From positions 18,411 to 82,410 of the forward strand of contig RXJW01000033.1 of assembly GCA_003963005.1 (NCBI GenBank): a stretch of 64,000 nt of DNA, given 5' to 3'. This DNA comes from Burkholderiales bacterium. Its GTDB lineage: Bacteria; Pseudomonadota; Gammaproteobacteria; Burkholderiales; Burkholderiaceae_C. The translations under genes and the position numbers were made by a program. The notes beneath the pieces are model-generated. The model did not search any database. It saw nothing but the letters and a program-made list of their open reading frames with translations, and had not been told where the DNA came from. Positions 16,972 to 25,171 of this stretch are shown here, piece by piece (position 1 is the first letter of the stretch; each line of letters starts with the position of its first letter).

Positions 16972-18270
16972 TCAGTGAGGGTCCTGTTCGCTGGCGTGGC
17001 GGCGCGCGCGGCGCACAGCCTGGTAGGCCAGCAGCGCCAGCACCGGCACGCTGAGGCCCACGACGAGATCGGCGTCGAACTTCATGCCCAGGGACCGGCT
17101 GCCCTTGACCATGTAGCCCACGACACCAGCCATGTAGTACACGATGGCGGCGATCGACAGGCCCTCCACCGTTTGCTGCAGGCGCAGCTGCAGCCGGGCG
17201 CGGCGGTCCATCGATGCGAGCAGGGCCAGGTTCTGCTGCTCGCGCACGATGTCCACGCGCGTGGACAGCAGGTGGCTGGCCTGGGCGACCCGCTCGGAGA
17301 GGTCGTGCATGCGCTGCGACACGGTGGCGCAGGTGGCCACGGCGGGCGTGAAACGGCGGGACATGAATTCGTCCAGCGTCTGCAGGCCAGTGAGGCGCCG
17401 TTCGCGCAGCTCGCCGATGCGCGTGCGCACCAGCTCCGAATAGGCCCGGCAGGCGCCGAAGCGGAACTGACTGGCGGCGAGACCGCTCTCGATCTCGGCG
17501 GCCAGCCGGGTGAGTTCCTGCAGGAGGTTCTCGTCGCGGCCAGCCTCACGGGCGCTCTCGGCGGCGATGCTGTCGGCCAGCGAAGCCAGCGCGCGCTCGA
17601 TGGCCAGCAGCCGGGGGGACAGGCGCCGCGCCACCGGGAAGGCCAGCAGCGCCATCATGCGGTAGGCCTCGATCTCGAAGAGGCGCTGGATCATGCGGCC
17701 GGCGACCAGGGGCGACAGGCCCTGGTCGATCAGCAGGAAGCGGCCGAAGCCGTCCGGGTGGGTCAGGAAATCGGAATAGGCGAGGCCTGCGCCGTCACCC
17801 ACGGCGCTGCCCACCACCATGCGCTCGCCGAAGCTCGTGCGCAGCAGCTCGCTGAGCTCGCGGCCCTCCGCGGGCGACAGCAGCTCGGCGTGGCCGGCGT
17901 AGACCGTCATGCCGGGCACTGCCGCCAGCCAGTGGGCGGGCAGCTGCGCCGCCGCGGTGTCGACGAAGGGGTCGCCCCCCGTGGACGCCATCAGGAAGGT
18001 GTAGCTGGAGAACTCGCCGTGACGTTCCCACTTCACACGCAGGGGGCCGACGGTGCCGCTCCAGTGAACGGCATCGGCGGCCGGCGCGGGCTGGCCGTGC
18101 TGGCGGCACAGCCGGCCGAGGTGGGCCAGCTCGCGCTCGCGCTCGTCGGCGTCGACCAGCACCGCACAGTAGCTCGCCCGCCCCGGCGCCGCGAGTGGCT
18201 CGGAGGGACGCGCGTGCACCTCCATCGAGAGCGCTGCACGCTCCGGCAGGTCGGCGGGCAGCAGCCTCAT
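16972..18270 (-). CDS. DUF3422 membrane-anchored protein in the bchI operon
   Basis: 432 residues. The N-terminal 350 residues are soluble, with a domain holding WERHGEFSSYTFL, HAELLS and GDGAGLAYSDFL, then a long helical region (LLAIERALASLADSIAAES through QNLALLASMDRRARLQLRLQQTVEGLS), and two membrane segments at the C-terminus (IAAIVYYMAGVVGYMVKG and LVVGLSVPVLALLAYQAV). This matches DUF3422, a conserved family of unknown biochemical function in alpha- and betaproteobacteria. The helical part plus paired C-terminal spans resembles CorA-like topology, which is only an impression. It sits directly upstream of bchI with a one-base gap. Confidence 0.75.
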   Translation of the reverse strand: MRLLPADLPERAALSMEVHARPSEPLAAPGRASYCAVLVDADERERELAHLGRLCRQHGQPAPAADAVHWSGTVGPLRVKWERHGEFSSYTFLMASTGGDPFVDTAAAQLPAHWLAAVPGMTVYAGHAELLSPAEGRELSELLRTSFGERMVVGSAVGDGAGLAYSDFLTHPDGFGRFLLIDQGLSPLVAGRMIQRLFEIEAYRMMALLAFPVARRLSPRLLAIERALASLADSIAAESAREAGRDENLLQELTRLAAEIESGLAASQFRFGACRAYSELVRTRIGELRERRLTGLQTLDEFMSRRFTPAVATCATVSQRMHDLSERVAQASHLLSTRVDIVREQQNLALLASMDRRARLQLRLQQTVEGLSIAAIVYYMAGVVGYMVKGSRSLGMKFDADLVVGLSVPVLALLAYQAVRRARRHASEQDPH

Positions 18271-18310
18271 GAGGGCCTGCCGCCGGCTCGGAGCGTGAGC
18301 GCGTCGATGC

Positions 18311-18616
18311 TCAGGCCGCCTTCTTCACGTAGGCAGTGCACCAGCCCTTGGCCGACACCTGCTTGCCCGCGAAGATCGGGCACCCGCCGGCAGCGGCACC
18401 GGCCTTGCCTTGGTACAGCGAGCAGTTGCCGCAGGCGGAGCCCGCGACGTACTTGGGTTGCTTGGCCTTGTCGACCTTGGAGGCATCGGCGTGGTAGCCG
18501 AGCGAGACCGCAGTGGCGTCCTTCTCGTCCACCATGGCTTGCGACCACGCGGTACCGGCAAAGAGGCCGGCCCCGGCGACGGGGATGAGCTGGATGAACT
18601 GGCGACGGCTGTTCAT
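18311..18616 (-). CDS. hip: high-potential iron-sulfur protein (HiPIP)
   Basis: 101-residue precursor. Twin-arginine export signal SRRQF at 3-7, a hydrophobic stretch and a cut site near AWSQA (residues 23-27), as expected for a cofactor-loaded periplasmic protein. The four cluster ligands are C62, C65, C79 and C93 (CxxC-x13-C-x13-C), the HiPIP pattern, with Y41 near the N-terminus. In purple betaproteobacteria HiPIP carries electrons from the bc1 complex to the reaction-centre cytochrome or special pair (family knowledge). Its ATG overlaps the stop of the preceding small membrane protein gene (ATGA), placing it in the bchG-bchP run. Confidence 0.95.
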   Translation of the reverse strand: MNSRRQFIQLIPVAGAGLFAGTAWSQAMVDEKDATAVSLGYHADASKVDKAKQPKYVAGSACGNCSLYQGKAGAAAGGCPIFAGKQVSAKGWCTAYVKKAA

Positions 18617-18915
18617 GGAAGGAACCTTTCTAGTCTGCTGGCATCGGGTGAAAGAGACGCGACCGGTCGGTGCCAGCGGGCCCGAAGGTCGAACACATGA
18701 CAGACCCCGGCCGCCACCAGACAGGCGGCGACCCAGGCCGTGCCGGCACCCCCGAGGCCCAGGCGCAAGGCCAGGGCCAGGCTGAGCCCGGCCAGCAGAT
18801 TGGGCAGCAGACCGCGCGGCGCTGCACTGATGTGGGTCAGAAGCCAGAGCAGTTCGATCAGGCTTGCCAGCAAAACGACTTCCACCAACCGCAACAAAAG
18901 TTCAGATTCGCTCAC
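18613..18915 (-). CDS. 100-residue membrane protein between bchP and hip, unknown function
   Basis: From a GTG at 18915, 7 bases after the bchP stop, to a stop overlapping the hip ATG. Three probable membrane segments: LLLRLVEVVLLASLIELLWLL, LLPNLLAGLSLALALRLGL and AWVAACLVAAGVCHVFDLR, with a basic C-terminal tail (RARWHRP, SRLERFLP). I do not recognise the family. The tight coupling on both sides argues for a real gene whose product acts with BchP or HiPIP, for example as a membrane partner, which is speculation. The frame is open further upstream inside bchP but reads as non-protein there. Confidence 0.65.
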   Translation of the reverse strand: MSESELLLRLVEVVLLASLIELLWLLTHISAAPRGLLPNLLAGLSLALALRLGLGGAGTAWVAACLVAAGVCHVFDLRARWHRPVASLSPDASRLERFLP

Positions 18916-18922
18916 TCGAGCC

Positions 18923-20113
18923 TCACACCCGTGCCAGGCCCAGCAGGTGGGCCATGTCCTTGAAGAAGATGCGCACATGGGCCAAGGGCCGGGCGCGCAC
19001 GAGGCGCTTGTGCATGTAGGCGTCGAAGGTGAGTTGCTGCACGTCACGGTCGCGGCAGATGCTCACGAAGCGCTCGCGGCGCTTGTCGCTCGAATACCAG
19101 AAGTGCTGCATCATGCCCAGCACCCAAAACACGCGGCCGTGTTCGCGCATAAAGCGCTTGCGGGCGGACGCCAGGGCGCGGGCGTCACCGCTCTGCAACA
19201 TTTGCTGGACCGCCTCCGCTGCCAGTCGCCCACCCAGCATCGCATAGTAGATACCCTCGCCTGACGCTGGCGCCACCACGCCGGCAGCGTCCCCCGCCAG
19301 CACCACGTCGCGGCCGTTGTCCCAGCGGGGCAAGGGCTTCATCGGGATGGGTGCACCCTCACGACGCAACGTGCGGGCATGGGCCAGGCCCGCATTGGCG
19401 CGCAATTCCATCACGCCGCGTCGCAGGGAGAAGCCCTTGTCGGCACTGCCTGTGCCGACGCTGACGCTGGCGCCGTGCGGGAACACCCAGCCGTAGAAGT
19501 CGGGCGACAGGCTGCCGCGGTAGTGCACCTCGCAGCGGCTCGGCGCGTAGCCCGGCGGCGACTGCTCGGGCACGGCGATGATCTCGTGGTAGGCAAAGAC
19601 GAAGCGGCCCCGGTCGGCGCCGGGCACGGCCTGCTGGGCCACCTGGGAGCGCGCGCCGTCGGCCCCGATGACTGCGCGGGTGCGCACGCTCTCCGGCCCG
19701 TCGGCGCCGCGGAAGTGAACGACGCTGATGCCGTCGTCGTCGCGCGTCAGGCGCTCGAAGCTGCCCACGCGGCGCTCGGCCCCGTGCGAGGCGGCCCGCT
19801 CGCGCAGCCATTCGTCGAACTGCTCGCGGTCGACCATGCCGACGAAGCCGCCCTCGATGGGGATGTCGACCTCGACCGCCTTGGGCGAGATCATGCGCGC
19901 GGCCGTGGCGCGGGCGACGAGGAGGTGGTCGGGGATGGCGAAGTCCTGGATGGCACGCGGCGGAATCGCGCCGCCACAGGGCTTGATCCGCCCGGCGCGG
20001 TCCAGCAGCAGCACGCAGCGGCCCTGGCGCGCGAGGTCATCGGCTGCCGTGGCACCCGCCGGCCCGCCGCCCACCACGACCGCGTCGAAATCGACGACGG
20101 GTGTCTCACTCAT
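18923..20113 (-). CDS. bchP: geranylgeranyl reductase
   Basis: 396 residues, normal length. An FAD/NAD(P)H flavoprotein that reduces the geranylgeranyl tail of bacteriochlorophyll to phytyl. The N-terminal FAD fold (AVVVGGGPAGATAADDLARQG), PCGGAIPPRA, the second nucleotide motif IGADGARS, and VVLAGDAAGVVAPASGEGIYYAM are all family hallmarks. The ATG at 20113 overlaps the stop of the upstream PucC-like gene (ATGA). Gene order bchG - carrier - bchP is conserved in other purple bacteria; in Rhodobacter bchP is followed by idi, whereas here a small membrane gene and hip follow. Confidence 0.95.
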   Translation of the reverse strand: MSETPVVDFDAVVVGGGPAGATAADDLARQGRCVLLLDRAGRIKPCGGAIPPRAIQDFAIPDHLLVARATAARMISPKAVEVDIPIEGGFVGMVDREQFDEWLRERAASHGAERRVGSFERLTRDDDGISVVHFRGADGPESVRTRAVIGADGARSQVAQQAVPGADRGRFVFAYHEIIAVPEQSPPGYAPSRCEVHYRGSLSPDFYGWVFPHGASVSVGTGSADKGFSLRRGVMELRANAGLAHARTLRREGAPIPMKPLPRWDNGRDVVLAGDAAGVVAPASGEGIYYAMLGGRLAAEAVQQMLQSGDARALASARKRFMREHGRVFWVLGMMQHFWYSSDKRRERFVSICRDRDVQQLTFDAYMHKRLVRARPLAHVRIFFKDMAHLLGLARV

Positions 20114-21432
20114 GGCGCCCTCCTCAGCAGACCCAGGAACATCGGCGCCTGCCGCGTGGAGCGCGGATCCACATGCGCGGCCAACCACGCGGCGACGATG
20201 AAGAGACCGGCATTGATGAAGAAGACAATGCCATAGGCCATGCCGGTATCGCGGATCAGCCAGCGCGCCACGTCGCTCGCGCCCGTGCCGACCACGCCGC
20301 CCAGCGCAAACGCCTGTGCCTGCGCGGCGCCCCACAGGCCCATGCGCACGCCTTCGTGGCCCGGGCCGCCCTCGCCCGCCAGCCCCATCATGGAGCCGAT
20401 GGCCGCGATGGAAAACGCCCCAGTACACAGGCCGAGCAGGAAGACGTTGGCCGGCAGCGGCCAGCCCGGGCCCTGCAGGCCGGCCATCACCAGGCCGAAC
20501 AGCGTCAGGCCCGAGGCCACGCAGCCCCACACCGTCCAGCGCCGCAGGCTGCCCCAGCGCCCGCCTGCCCAGCGGCTGCCGGCCCCGGCTGCGAGCAGCA
20601 TGCCCGTCAGCGCACCGGCGTGCTGCGTGCCCGACAGGCGCGTGGTGCCGCCCGGTGTCAGGCCGAACACGACCCCGGCGAAGGGCTCCAGGATCAGGTC
20701 CTGCATGCTGTAGGCCAGCATCGAGACGAAGACGAAGACCGTGAAGCGCCGGGCCTTGGGCTCGGCCCACACACCGCGCAGGGCAGCCCCGAACGACACC
20801 GAGGCCTCCGGCGCCTCGGGCGCTGATGCCCGGGTGCCGGATTCGAGCCGGAACATCGCCACGCAGGCCAGCAGCACGGCAGACACCGCCACACCGCCCG
20901 ACACGCGCAGCAGCCGCTCGGGCGAGAAGGGATCGAGCAGGCTGCCGGAGACGCCGGCCGTCACGACGAAGCCGGCGATCATCATGATCCAGACGGTCGT
21001 GGCCGCCGCCGCGCGGCGCTCGGGCGCCACACGCTTGGCCAGCAGGGTCAGCAGCGACGTGCCACTGGCCGCCACACCGACGCCGATCAGACCGTAGGCC
21101 AGCAGCGCCAGCGCGATGCCGGCCAGTTGTTGCGTGCCCATCGTGACCGTCGCGACTGCCGCCAGCCAGCCGCCGGCCGCGAGCGTGAGCATGCCGCCCA
21201 GGATCCACGGTGTGCACTGGCGCCCCTGGTCGGCGCCGTGCCCCATGCGCGGCCGCGCGACCTGCACGATGTAGTGCCAGGCGAGCAGCAGCCCGGGCAG
21301 CAGCGCCGGCAGGGCCATCTCCACGACCATCACGCGGTTGAGCGTCGAGGTGGTCAGCACGACGATGGCGCCCAGCGCCGCCTGCACAAGCCCCAGGCGC
21401 ACGACGCCCAGCCATCCGAACTGCGCACTCAT
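20110..21432 (-). CDS. PucC/LhaA-family (BCD) major facilitator protein between bchG and bchP
   Basis: 440 residues, about 12 membrane segments. It belongs to the bacteriochlorophyll-delivery MFS family with PucC and LhaA; the orthologue at this locus is called ORF428/bch2 in Rhodobacter. Family marks: STLNRVMVVEMALPALLPG near residue 30, YSMQDLILEPFAGVVFGLTPG in the middle (aromatic-MQD-LEP), and AQAFALGGVVGTGASDVARW. Its ATG at 21432 overlaps the bchG stop (ATGA) and its stop overlaps the bchP start. Probable role: handling or insertion of (bacterio)chlorophyll intermediates at the membrane. A longer open frame continues upstream inside bchG but is not coding. Confidence 0.88.
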   Translation of the reverse strand: MSAQFGWLGVVRLGLVQAALGAIVVLTTSTLNRVMVVEMALPALLPGLLLAWHYIVQVARPRMGHGADQGRQCTPWILGGMLTLAAGGWLAAVATVTMGTQQLAGIALALLAYGLIGVGVAASGTSLLTLLAKRVAPERRAAAATTVWIMMIAGFVVTAGVSGSLLDPFSPERLLRVSGGVAVSAVLLACVAMFRLESGTRASAPEAPEASVSFGAALRGVWAEPKARRFTVFVFVSMLAYSMQDLILEPFAGVVFGLTPGGTTRLSGTQHAGALTGMLLAAGAGSRWAGGRWGSLRRWTVWGCVASGLTLFGLVMAGLQGPGWPLPANVFLLGLCTGAFSIAAIGSMMGLAGEGGPGHEGVRMGLWGAAQAQAFALGGVVGTGASDVARWLIRDTGMAYGIVFFINAGLFIVAAWLAAHVDPRSTRQAPMFLGLLRRAP

Positions 21433-22307
21433 GCCACCACTCCTCGCAGCGCGAAGGCGCTGACCAGCATCCCCGACACGTACAGGGGCACACCCGCGCC
21501 GCTGTACCAGAGCGCCCGCTTCAGCGGCTCGGCGATGAAGCGGCGCATCATCAGCGCCTGCACGGCCAGCAGGCCGGCGATGGCCAGCGCATGCCCGCCC
21601 TGCCCCCAGGACACGAGCAGCGCGATGACGATGACCTGCGGCAGCGCCATGACGAGGCTTGCCACCTGAGCGGCACGCGGGGCGCCGAGCATCACCGGCA
21701 GCGAGCGGATGCCCATCTGCCGATCGCCCGTGATGGACTTGAAATCGTTGAGGGTCATGATCCCGTGTGCGCCGAGGCTGTAGAGCAGGGCCAGCGCGAG
21801 GGAGCGGCCGTCCGGCCACTGGCCCATGGCCATGACGGCGGCGCCGGTGATCCAGGCCAGGCCTTCGTAGCACAGGCCGCAGGCGGCATTGCCCCACCAG
21901 CCGTTGCGCTTCAGGCGCAGCGGCGGCGCGCTGTAGGCCCAGGCCAGCAGCAGGCCCACCCCGGCAGCCACGAAGCCGGCGAAGCCCAGTTGCCAGGCGA
22001 GCAGCAGGGACAGCAGCGTCCACAGGACGGCGATGTAGAGGCCCCAATGCCCCGGCATGCGGCCGGACGGGATGGGGCGCTGGGGTTCGTTGATCGCATC
22101 GACATGCCGGTCGAACCAGTCGTTCACGGCCTGGCTGGTGGCGCACACGAACGGTCCGGCCAGCAGCACGCCCGCCACGATGACGGGCCAGCGCCCGTCC
22201 GCCGGCAGCCCCGAGGCCACGACGCCGCAGCCAAAAGCCCACATCGGCGGAAACCAGGTGATGGGCTTGAGCAGTTCGGCGACAGCCGAAAGAGCGGGGC
22301 GCTGCAT
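21429..22307 (-). CDS. bchG: bacteriochlorophyll synthase (esterifying prenyltransferase)
   Basis: 292 residues. A UbiA-family membrane prenyltransferase that attaches geranylgeranyl diphosphate to bacteriochlorophyllide a. Motif 1 is NDWFDRHVDAINEPQRPIPSG (near residue 75) and motif 2 NDFKSITGDRQMGIRSLP (near residue 200); PITWFPPMWAFGCG opens the first span. The ATG at 22307 is preferred over the in-frame ATG at 22337, because the latter lies inside the -35/PpsR-site region. No Shine-Dalgarno precedes 22307 and the -10 box ends 7 bases before it, suggesting a leaderless message. First gene of the minus-strand run through bchD. Confidence 0.92.
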   Translation of the reverse strand: MQRPALSAVAELLKPITWFPPMWAFGCGVVASGLPADGRWPVIVAGVLLAGPFVCATSQAVNDWFDRHVDAINEPQRPIPSGRMPGHWGLYIAVLWTLLSLLLAWQLGFAGFVAAGVGLLLAWAYSAPPLRLKRNGWWGNAACGLCYEGLAWITGAAVMAMGQWPDGRSLALALLYSLGAHGIMTLNDFKSITGDRQMGIRSLPVMLGAPRAAQVASLVMALPQVIVIALLVSWGQGGHALAIAGLLAVQALMMRRFIAEPLKRALWYSGAGVPLYVSGMLVSAFALRGVVA

Positions 22308-22314
22308 GCAGCCT

Positions 22315-22342
22315 ATTCTGGGCTGACGCAGGGGCATGTCAA
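22315..22342 (-). promoter_or_regulatory. predicted bchG promoter (TTGACA-N16-CAGAAT)
   Basis: On the minus strand a perfect -35 TTGACA (22342-22337), a 16-base spacer and CAGAAT (22320-22315) are followed by 7 bases and the bchG ATG at 22307. The -35 is the right half of the PpsR palindrome. The spacing predicts transcription start at the A of the ATG. Confidence 0.5.
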
Positions 22343-22354
22343 GTCTGATTTACA
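22337..22354. promoter_or_regulatory. PpsR/CrtJ binding site TGT-N12-ACA (bchG)
   Basis: TGTCAAGTCTGATTTACA on the plus strand is an exact match to TGT-N12-ACA. It overlaps the -35 of the predicted bchG promoter and lies 38 bases beyond the ppsR stop codon, so it most likely serves the bchG operon. A two-site arrangement, common for cooperative CrtJ/PpsR binding, was not evident here. Confidence 0.75.
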
Positions 22355-22392
22355 TCGGGGTGCGTCCAGCGGCGTCACACCCGAACGGCCGG

Positions 22393-23871
22393 TCAGTCCT
22401 CGGTCGTCGAGTCGTCGCCGCCGTGGTCGCCCAAGATGCCGTAACGGCGCAGCTTCACGTAGAGACTTTGGCGGGACAGGCCCAGCATCTCTGCGGCCGA
22501 CGCGCGATGGTCTCGCGTCAGTTCCAGCGCCGCCTCGATGCACAGGCGCTCGATCAGGTCGGTCGTCTCGCCGACGATGTCCTTCAACGGCAGGCGCCCG
22601 ACCAGACCGGTCAACTGCTCCACCGACCGCGGCAACTGCCGCGGCGCCCGTGCATCGGCCTGCAGCCGGCGAGCCACGTCGCGGATCGCAAAACCCAGGC
22701 AGGGCTGCGGCCCGTCGACCACCGCCACGGCCGAGATCTCGACCGGGTTGGGCTCACCCAGGCCGCTGCGCAGCGTGGTTGGAAAGAGGCGCAGCACACC
22801 GTGCTGGCGCAGGCTGCCGATCAGCACGTTGAGGTCCACCGACGTGCGGCCGAGCCAGCGGTCCAGCGGCTGGCCCTGCGGCAACTCACCCGGCGGCAGC
22901 TGCAGCATGTCGGCGAACGCCTGGTTGGCGCTCAGGATGCGGCCCTGCATGTCGGTCAGCACGAAGGCGTCCGGCAGCGTGTTGACCAGGTCATTCAGCG
23001 AGGGGCCCTCGGCAGCACGTGCCGGCGCCGGAGCGCCCGCCACACCGCCGTTGGGCAGGGACAGTCGCACGAGCAGCAGCGTGGTGCTGTCCTGCTTGAA
23101 GGCCGAGGCCGCCAGACGCACGTTGACGCCGCCCGATGCCAGCTGCACCAGCAACTCGTCAGAGCGCCCTGCCGCGCGGGCCTGCGCGAAGCGCGCCTGA
23201 ACGTCGGCGTGATGGGCGGGCGCCAGCAGGTCCAGCGCGCTGCGCCCGACGATGCGTCGCGATCCGTCCGCCAGCAGCCGCACCGCAGCAGCGTTGTGTT
23301 CGAAGACGACCAGGGATGTGGCGTCCAGCACCAGCACGGCCTCATCGACCGCCTCGAACAGCAGCCGGTAGCGCGCCTCGGTGTGGCGAAGCCGCAGGTA
23401 GTCGCGCTCCATCGACTGCTGGGCGTCGACCAGGCGCTGCTGCGCCGCGGCGACCTCACGGAGATCGCGGCCAAGCGCCAGAAGGCCGCCACGGGCACCA
23501 AGCGGCACGATGCTGTAGCTGACCGGCAGGTCCAGCCCACCAGTGAGCGCATGCGTGACCTGGCGGTCTGGCATGGCTCCCACCGGCGCACCCGACGCCG
23601 CTGCGTTGAGCATCGCGTTGACCTTGCCACGGTTCTCGATGGTCACCGTCTCCACCCAACGACGGCCCACCCACTGGCGCAGCTCGGCGAGCTCTGCCGC
23701 CTGGCTTGCGTTGAGAGACACGTCGCGGATCACGCCTTGGCCGTCGACGACGAGCGCCAGGTCCGTGGCCGCAGCCACCACGCCCGCGAGCACATCGGCG
23801 CTCAAGTCGGAGAAGTGAAGCTCCGGAGCCTCAAAAAGCTGCGTCGCGGCCGCGCTGCCGGGGGTGTGCAT
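22393..23871 (-). CDS. ppsR: photosynthesis gene repressor PpsR/CrtJ
   Basis: 492 residues from the ATG at 23871, which has AGGGAG 5-6 bases upstream. Order: N-terminal PAS-like domain (about 15-140), a glutamine-rich linker helix (VAAAQQRLVDAQQSMERDYLRLRHTEARY), PAS1 (about 175-285), PAS2 (TLPDAFVLTDMQGRILSANQAF onward), and a C-terminal Fis-type helix-turn-helix (ASAAEMLGLSRQSLYVKLRRYGI). Only two cysteines occur, C391 in PAS2 and C444 at the start of the HTH helix; a cysteine in the HTH region is redox-sensitive in CrtJ/PpsR (family knowledge). It binds TGT-N12-ACA and usually represses bch, crt and puc genes under oxygen; related Rubrivivax PpsR can also activate. Confidence 0.95.
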   Translation of the reverse strand: MHTPGSAAATQLFEAPELHFSDLSADVLAGVVAAATDLALVVDGQGVIRDVSLNASQAAELAELRQWVGRRWVETVTIENRGKVNAMLNAAASGAPVGAMPDRQVTHALTGGLDLPVSYSIVPLGARGGLLALGRDLREVAAAQQRLVDAQQSMERDYLRLRHTEARYRLLFEAVDEAVLVLDATSLVVFEHNAAAVRLLADGSRRIVGRSALDLLAPAHHADVQARFAQARAAGRSDELLVQLASGGVNVRLAASAFKQDSTTLLLVRLSLPNGGVAGAPAPARAAEGPSLNDLVNTLPDAFVLTDMQGRILSANQAFADMLQLPPGELPQGQPLDRWLGRTSVDLNVLIGSLRQHGVLRLFPTTLRSGLGEPNPVEISAVAVVDGPQPCLGFAIRDVARRLQADARAPRQLPRSVEQLTGLVGRLPLKDIVGETTDLIERLCIEAALELTRDHRASAAEMLGLSRQSLYVKLRRYGILGDHGGDDSTTED

Positions 23872-23960
23872 CGAACTCCCTGAGTTGCAAAGGTGGCAAG
23901 AGGCCACCGAAGGTCATGAAGGACGGTCGGTGTGGTCGGTGGACTGGGGGGCGATGGCGT

Positions 23961-24911
23961 TCATGCCGACTTGGCGCTTCGCCGCAGGCTGCCGCAGGCA
24001 GCAGCCACCGCAGAAGGCGCATCACTCGCCATTGCATCGGCACCACAGCGTCGGGCGAGATCCGGCATCGAGGCGGCCAGAGGCCCGCCCACCATCACGA
24101 AGAGCTGCGGGTTGGCCGCCGCCCTGCGGATATCGAGAATAGCAGAGGCCACCAGGGCCAGACTGTCACTTGCGGACACCGACAGGCCGAAGACGTCGAA
24201 CCATTCACGGCTCGATCGCGACCGCAGGTCCTGCCAGCTGGCGCGCGGCTCGCAGACGACGTCCCAGCCGGCCCGGCTGAAGAACTCGGCCACCATCGTC
24301 ACACCGAAGGTGTGCTGCGAGCCCGGCACCGCGGCCATCAGCACGCGCTGGCCATGGGCATCACCCCGCGCCAGCGGCGCTGCCGGAGCGGCCAACTCAT
24401 GAAGCACGCGCTGCAGTCGCCACAGGCCGATCGTGACCTGGGAGAAGCTGTAGACGTCGTCGTCCCAGAGGTCACCCATGTGGCGCGCGCAAGGCGCCAG
24501 CAGGTCCAGGAAGATCTGCTCATGCGACGCACCCTGCTCGATCAAGGCTTCCACGCGCGCCTGCACCCCATCCGGAGAGCCGTGCACGGCGAGTTCTGAC
24601 AGGGCCTGGACGTCCGCCGTGCCGATGTCGACGGCAGGCGCCACCGGCCGCGGGCGCAGCGGCTGCACCCGGTGCATCAGCATCAGGCGCGGAATGATTT
24701 CCAGCTCGACCAGCCGTGACAACTGGGCCTGCTGCGCCTCGGTGCCCTGGGGCTCCGAGGCGCCCTGCATGCCCAGCATCGCGTCCAGCGTCAACGGGGT
24801 GTTCGCCGCCTGGGCGCCATCGCCTTCGTGGGCGTGGGGCACAGGCTGTACTGCGCGTCTCTCGGCCGGCCGTCTGTTCCTGGCCTGCCTGTTGAATGTC
24901 CATCCAGCCAC
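23961..24911 (-). CDS. aerR: AerR/PpaA-type cobalamin-binding antirepressor
   Basis: 316 residues from a GTG at 24911 with GAGGAG 6 bases upstream. The N-terminal third is variable; residues about 95-180 form the helical region before the B12 domain (GDLWDDDVYSFSQVTIGLWRLQRVLHEL), and the rest is a B12-binding Rossmann domain of the SCHIC type (VLMAAVPGSQHTFGVTMVAEFF, WFDVFGLSVSASDSL, LFVMVGGPLAA). The histidine in GSQHTFG is the expected cobalamin-contact residue. AerR/PpaA proteins bind PpsR/CrtJ and modulate it in response to light-sensitive B12. It lies 89 bases upstream of ppsR in the same orientation, a neighbourhood (bchF-aerR-ppsR) conserved in purple bacteria. Confidence 0.9.
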   Translation of the reverse strand: MAGWTFNRQARNRRPAERRAVQPVPHAHEGDGAQAANTPLTLDAMLGMQGASEPQGTEAQQAQLSRLVELEIIPRLMLMHRVQPLRPRPVAPAVDIGTADVQALSELAVHGSPDGVQARVEALIEQGASHEQIFLDLLAPCARHMGDLWDDDVYSFSQVTIGLWRLQRVLHELAAPAAPLARGDAHGQRVLMAAVPGSQHTFGVTMVAEFFSRAGWDVVCEPRASWQDLRSRSSREWFDVFGLSVSASDSLALVASAILDIRRAAANPQLFVMVGGPLAASMPDLARRCGADAMASDAPSAVAAACGSLRRSAKSA

Positions 24912-25068
24912 CGGTGTCTCCTCGGGGGTGGATTGGCAGCAAGGGTTCCATATGAGTCAGGAGGCGGATCGGCCCCGGGACTCGGCGCTGGGCGGCGTCA
25001 GAAATCGCTACTGCTAACCGTTGCGAAAGGGATTTGTCTGATTTCTTGTTCGTGACTGCGACATGCTC

Positions 25069-25086
25069 AGTCAGCTTACGTTGACA
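25069..25086. promoter_or_regulatory. imperfect PpsR-type site (AGT-N12-ACA), distal to bchF
   Basis: AGTCAGCTTACGTTGACA differs from TGT-N12-ACA by one outer base. Half-sites GTCAG and TTGAC keep the dyad. It is 134 bases upstream of the bchF ATG and 158 bases upstream of the aerR start, so it could act as a second cooperative site or control aerR. Confidence 0.5.
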
Positions 25087-25171
25087 GACTGCCCGGGATC
25101 ACTGTCCCCCGCGCCGCCATCCCCGTCAAGCTGATTTTCCTGAAGCGGATTGAAATGTCTATTTTTCATTA

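Noticed and set aside
22337..22339. Upstream ATG as bchG start
   Set aside because: Lies within the predicted -35 and PpsR operator; ATG at 22307 fits better.
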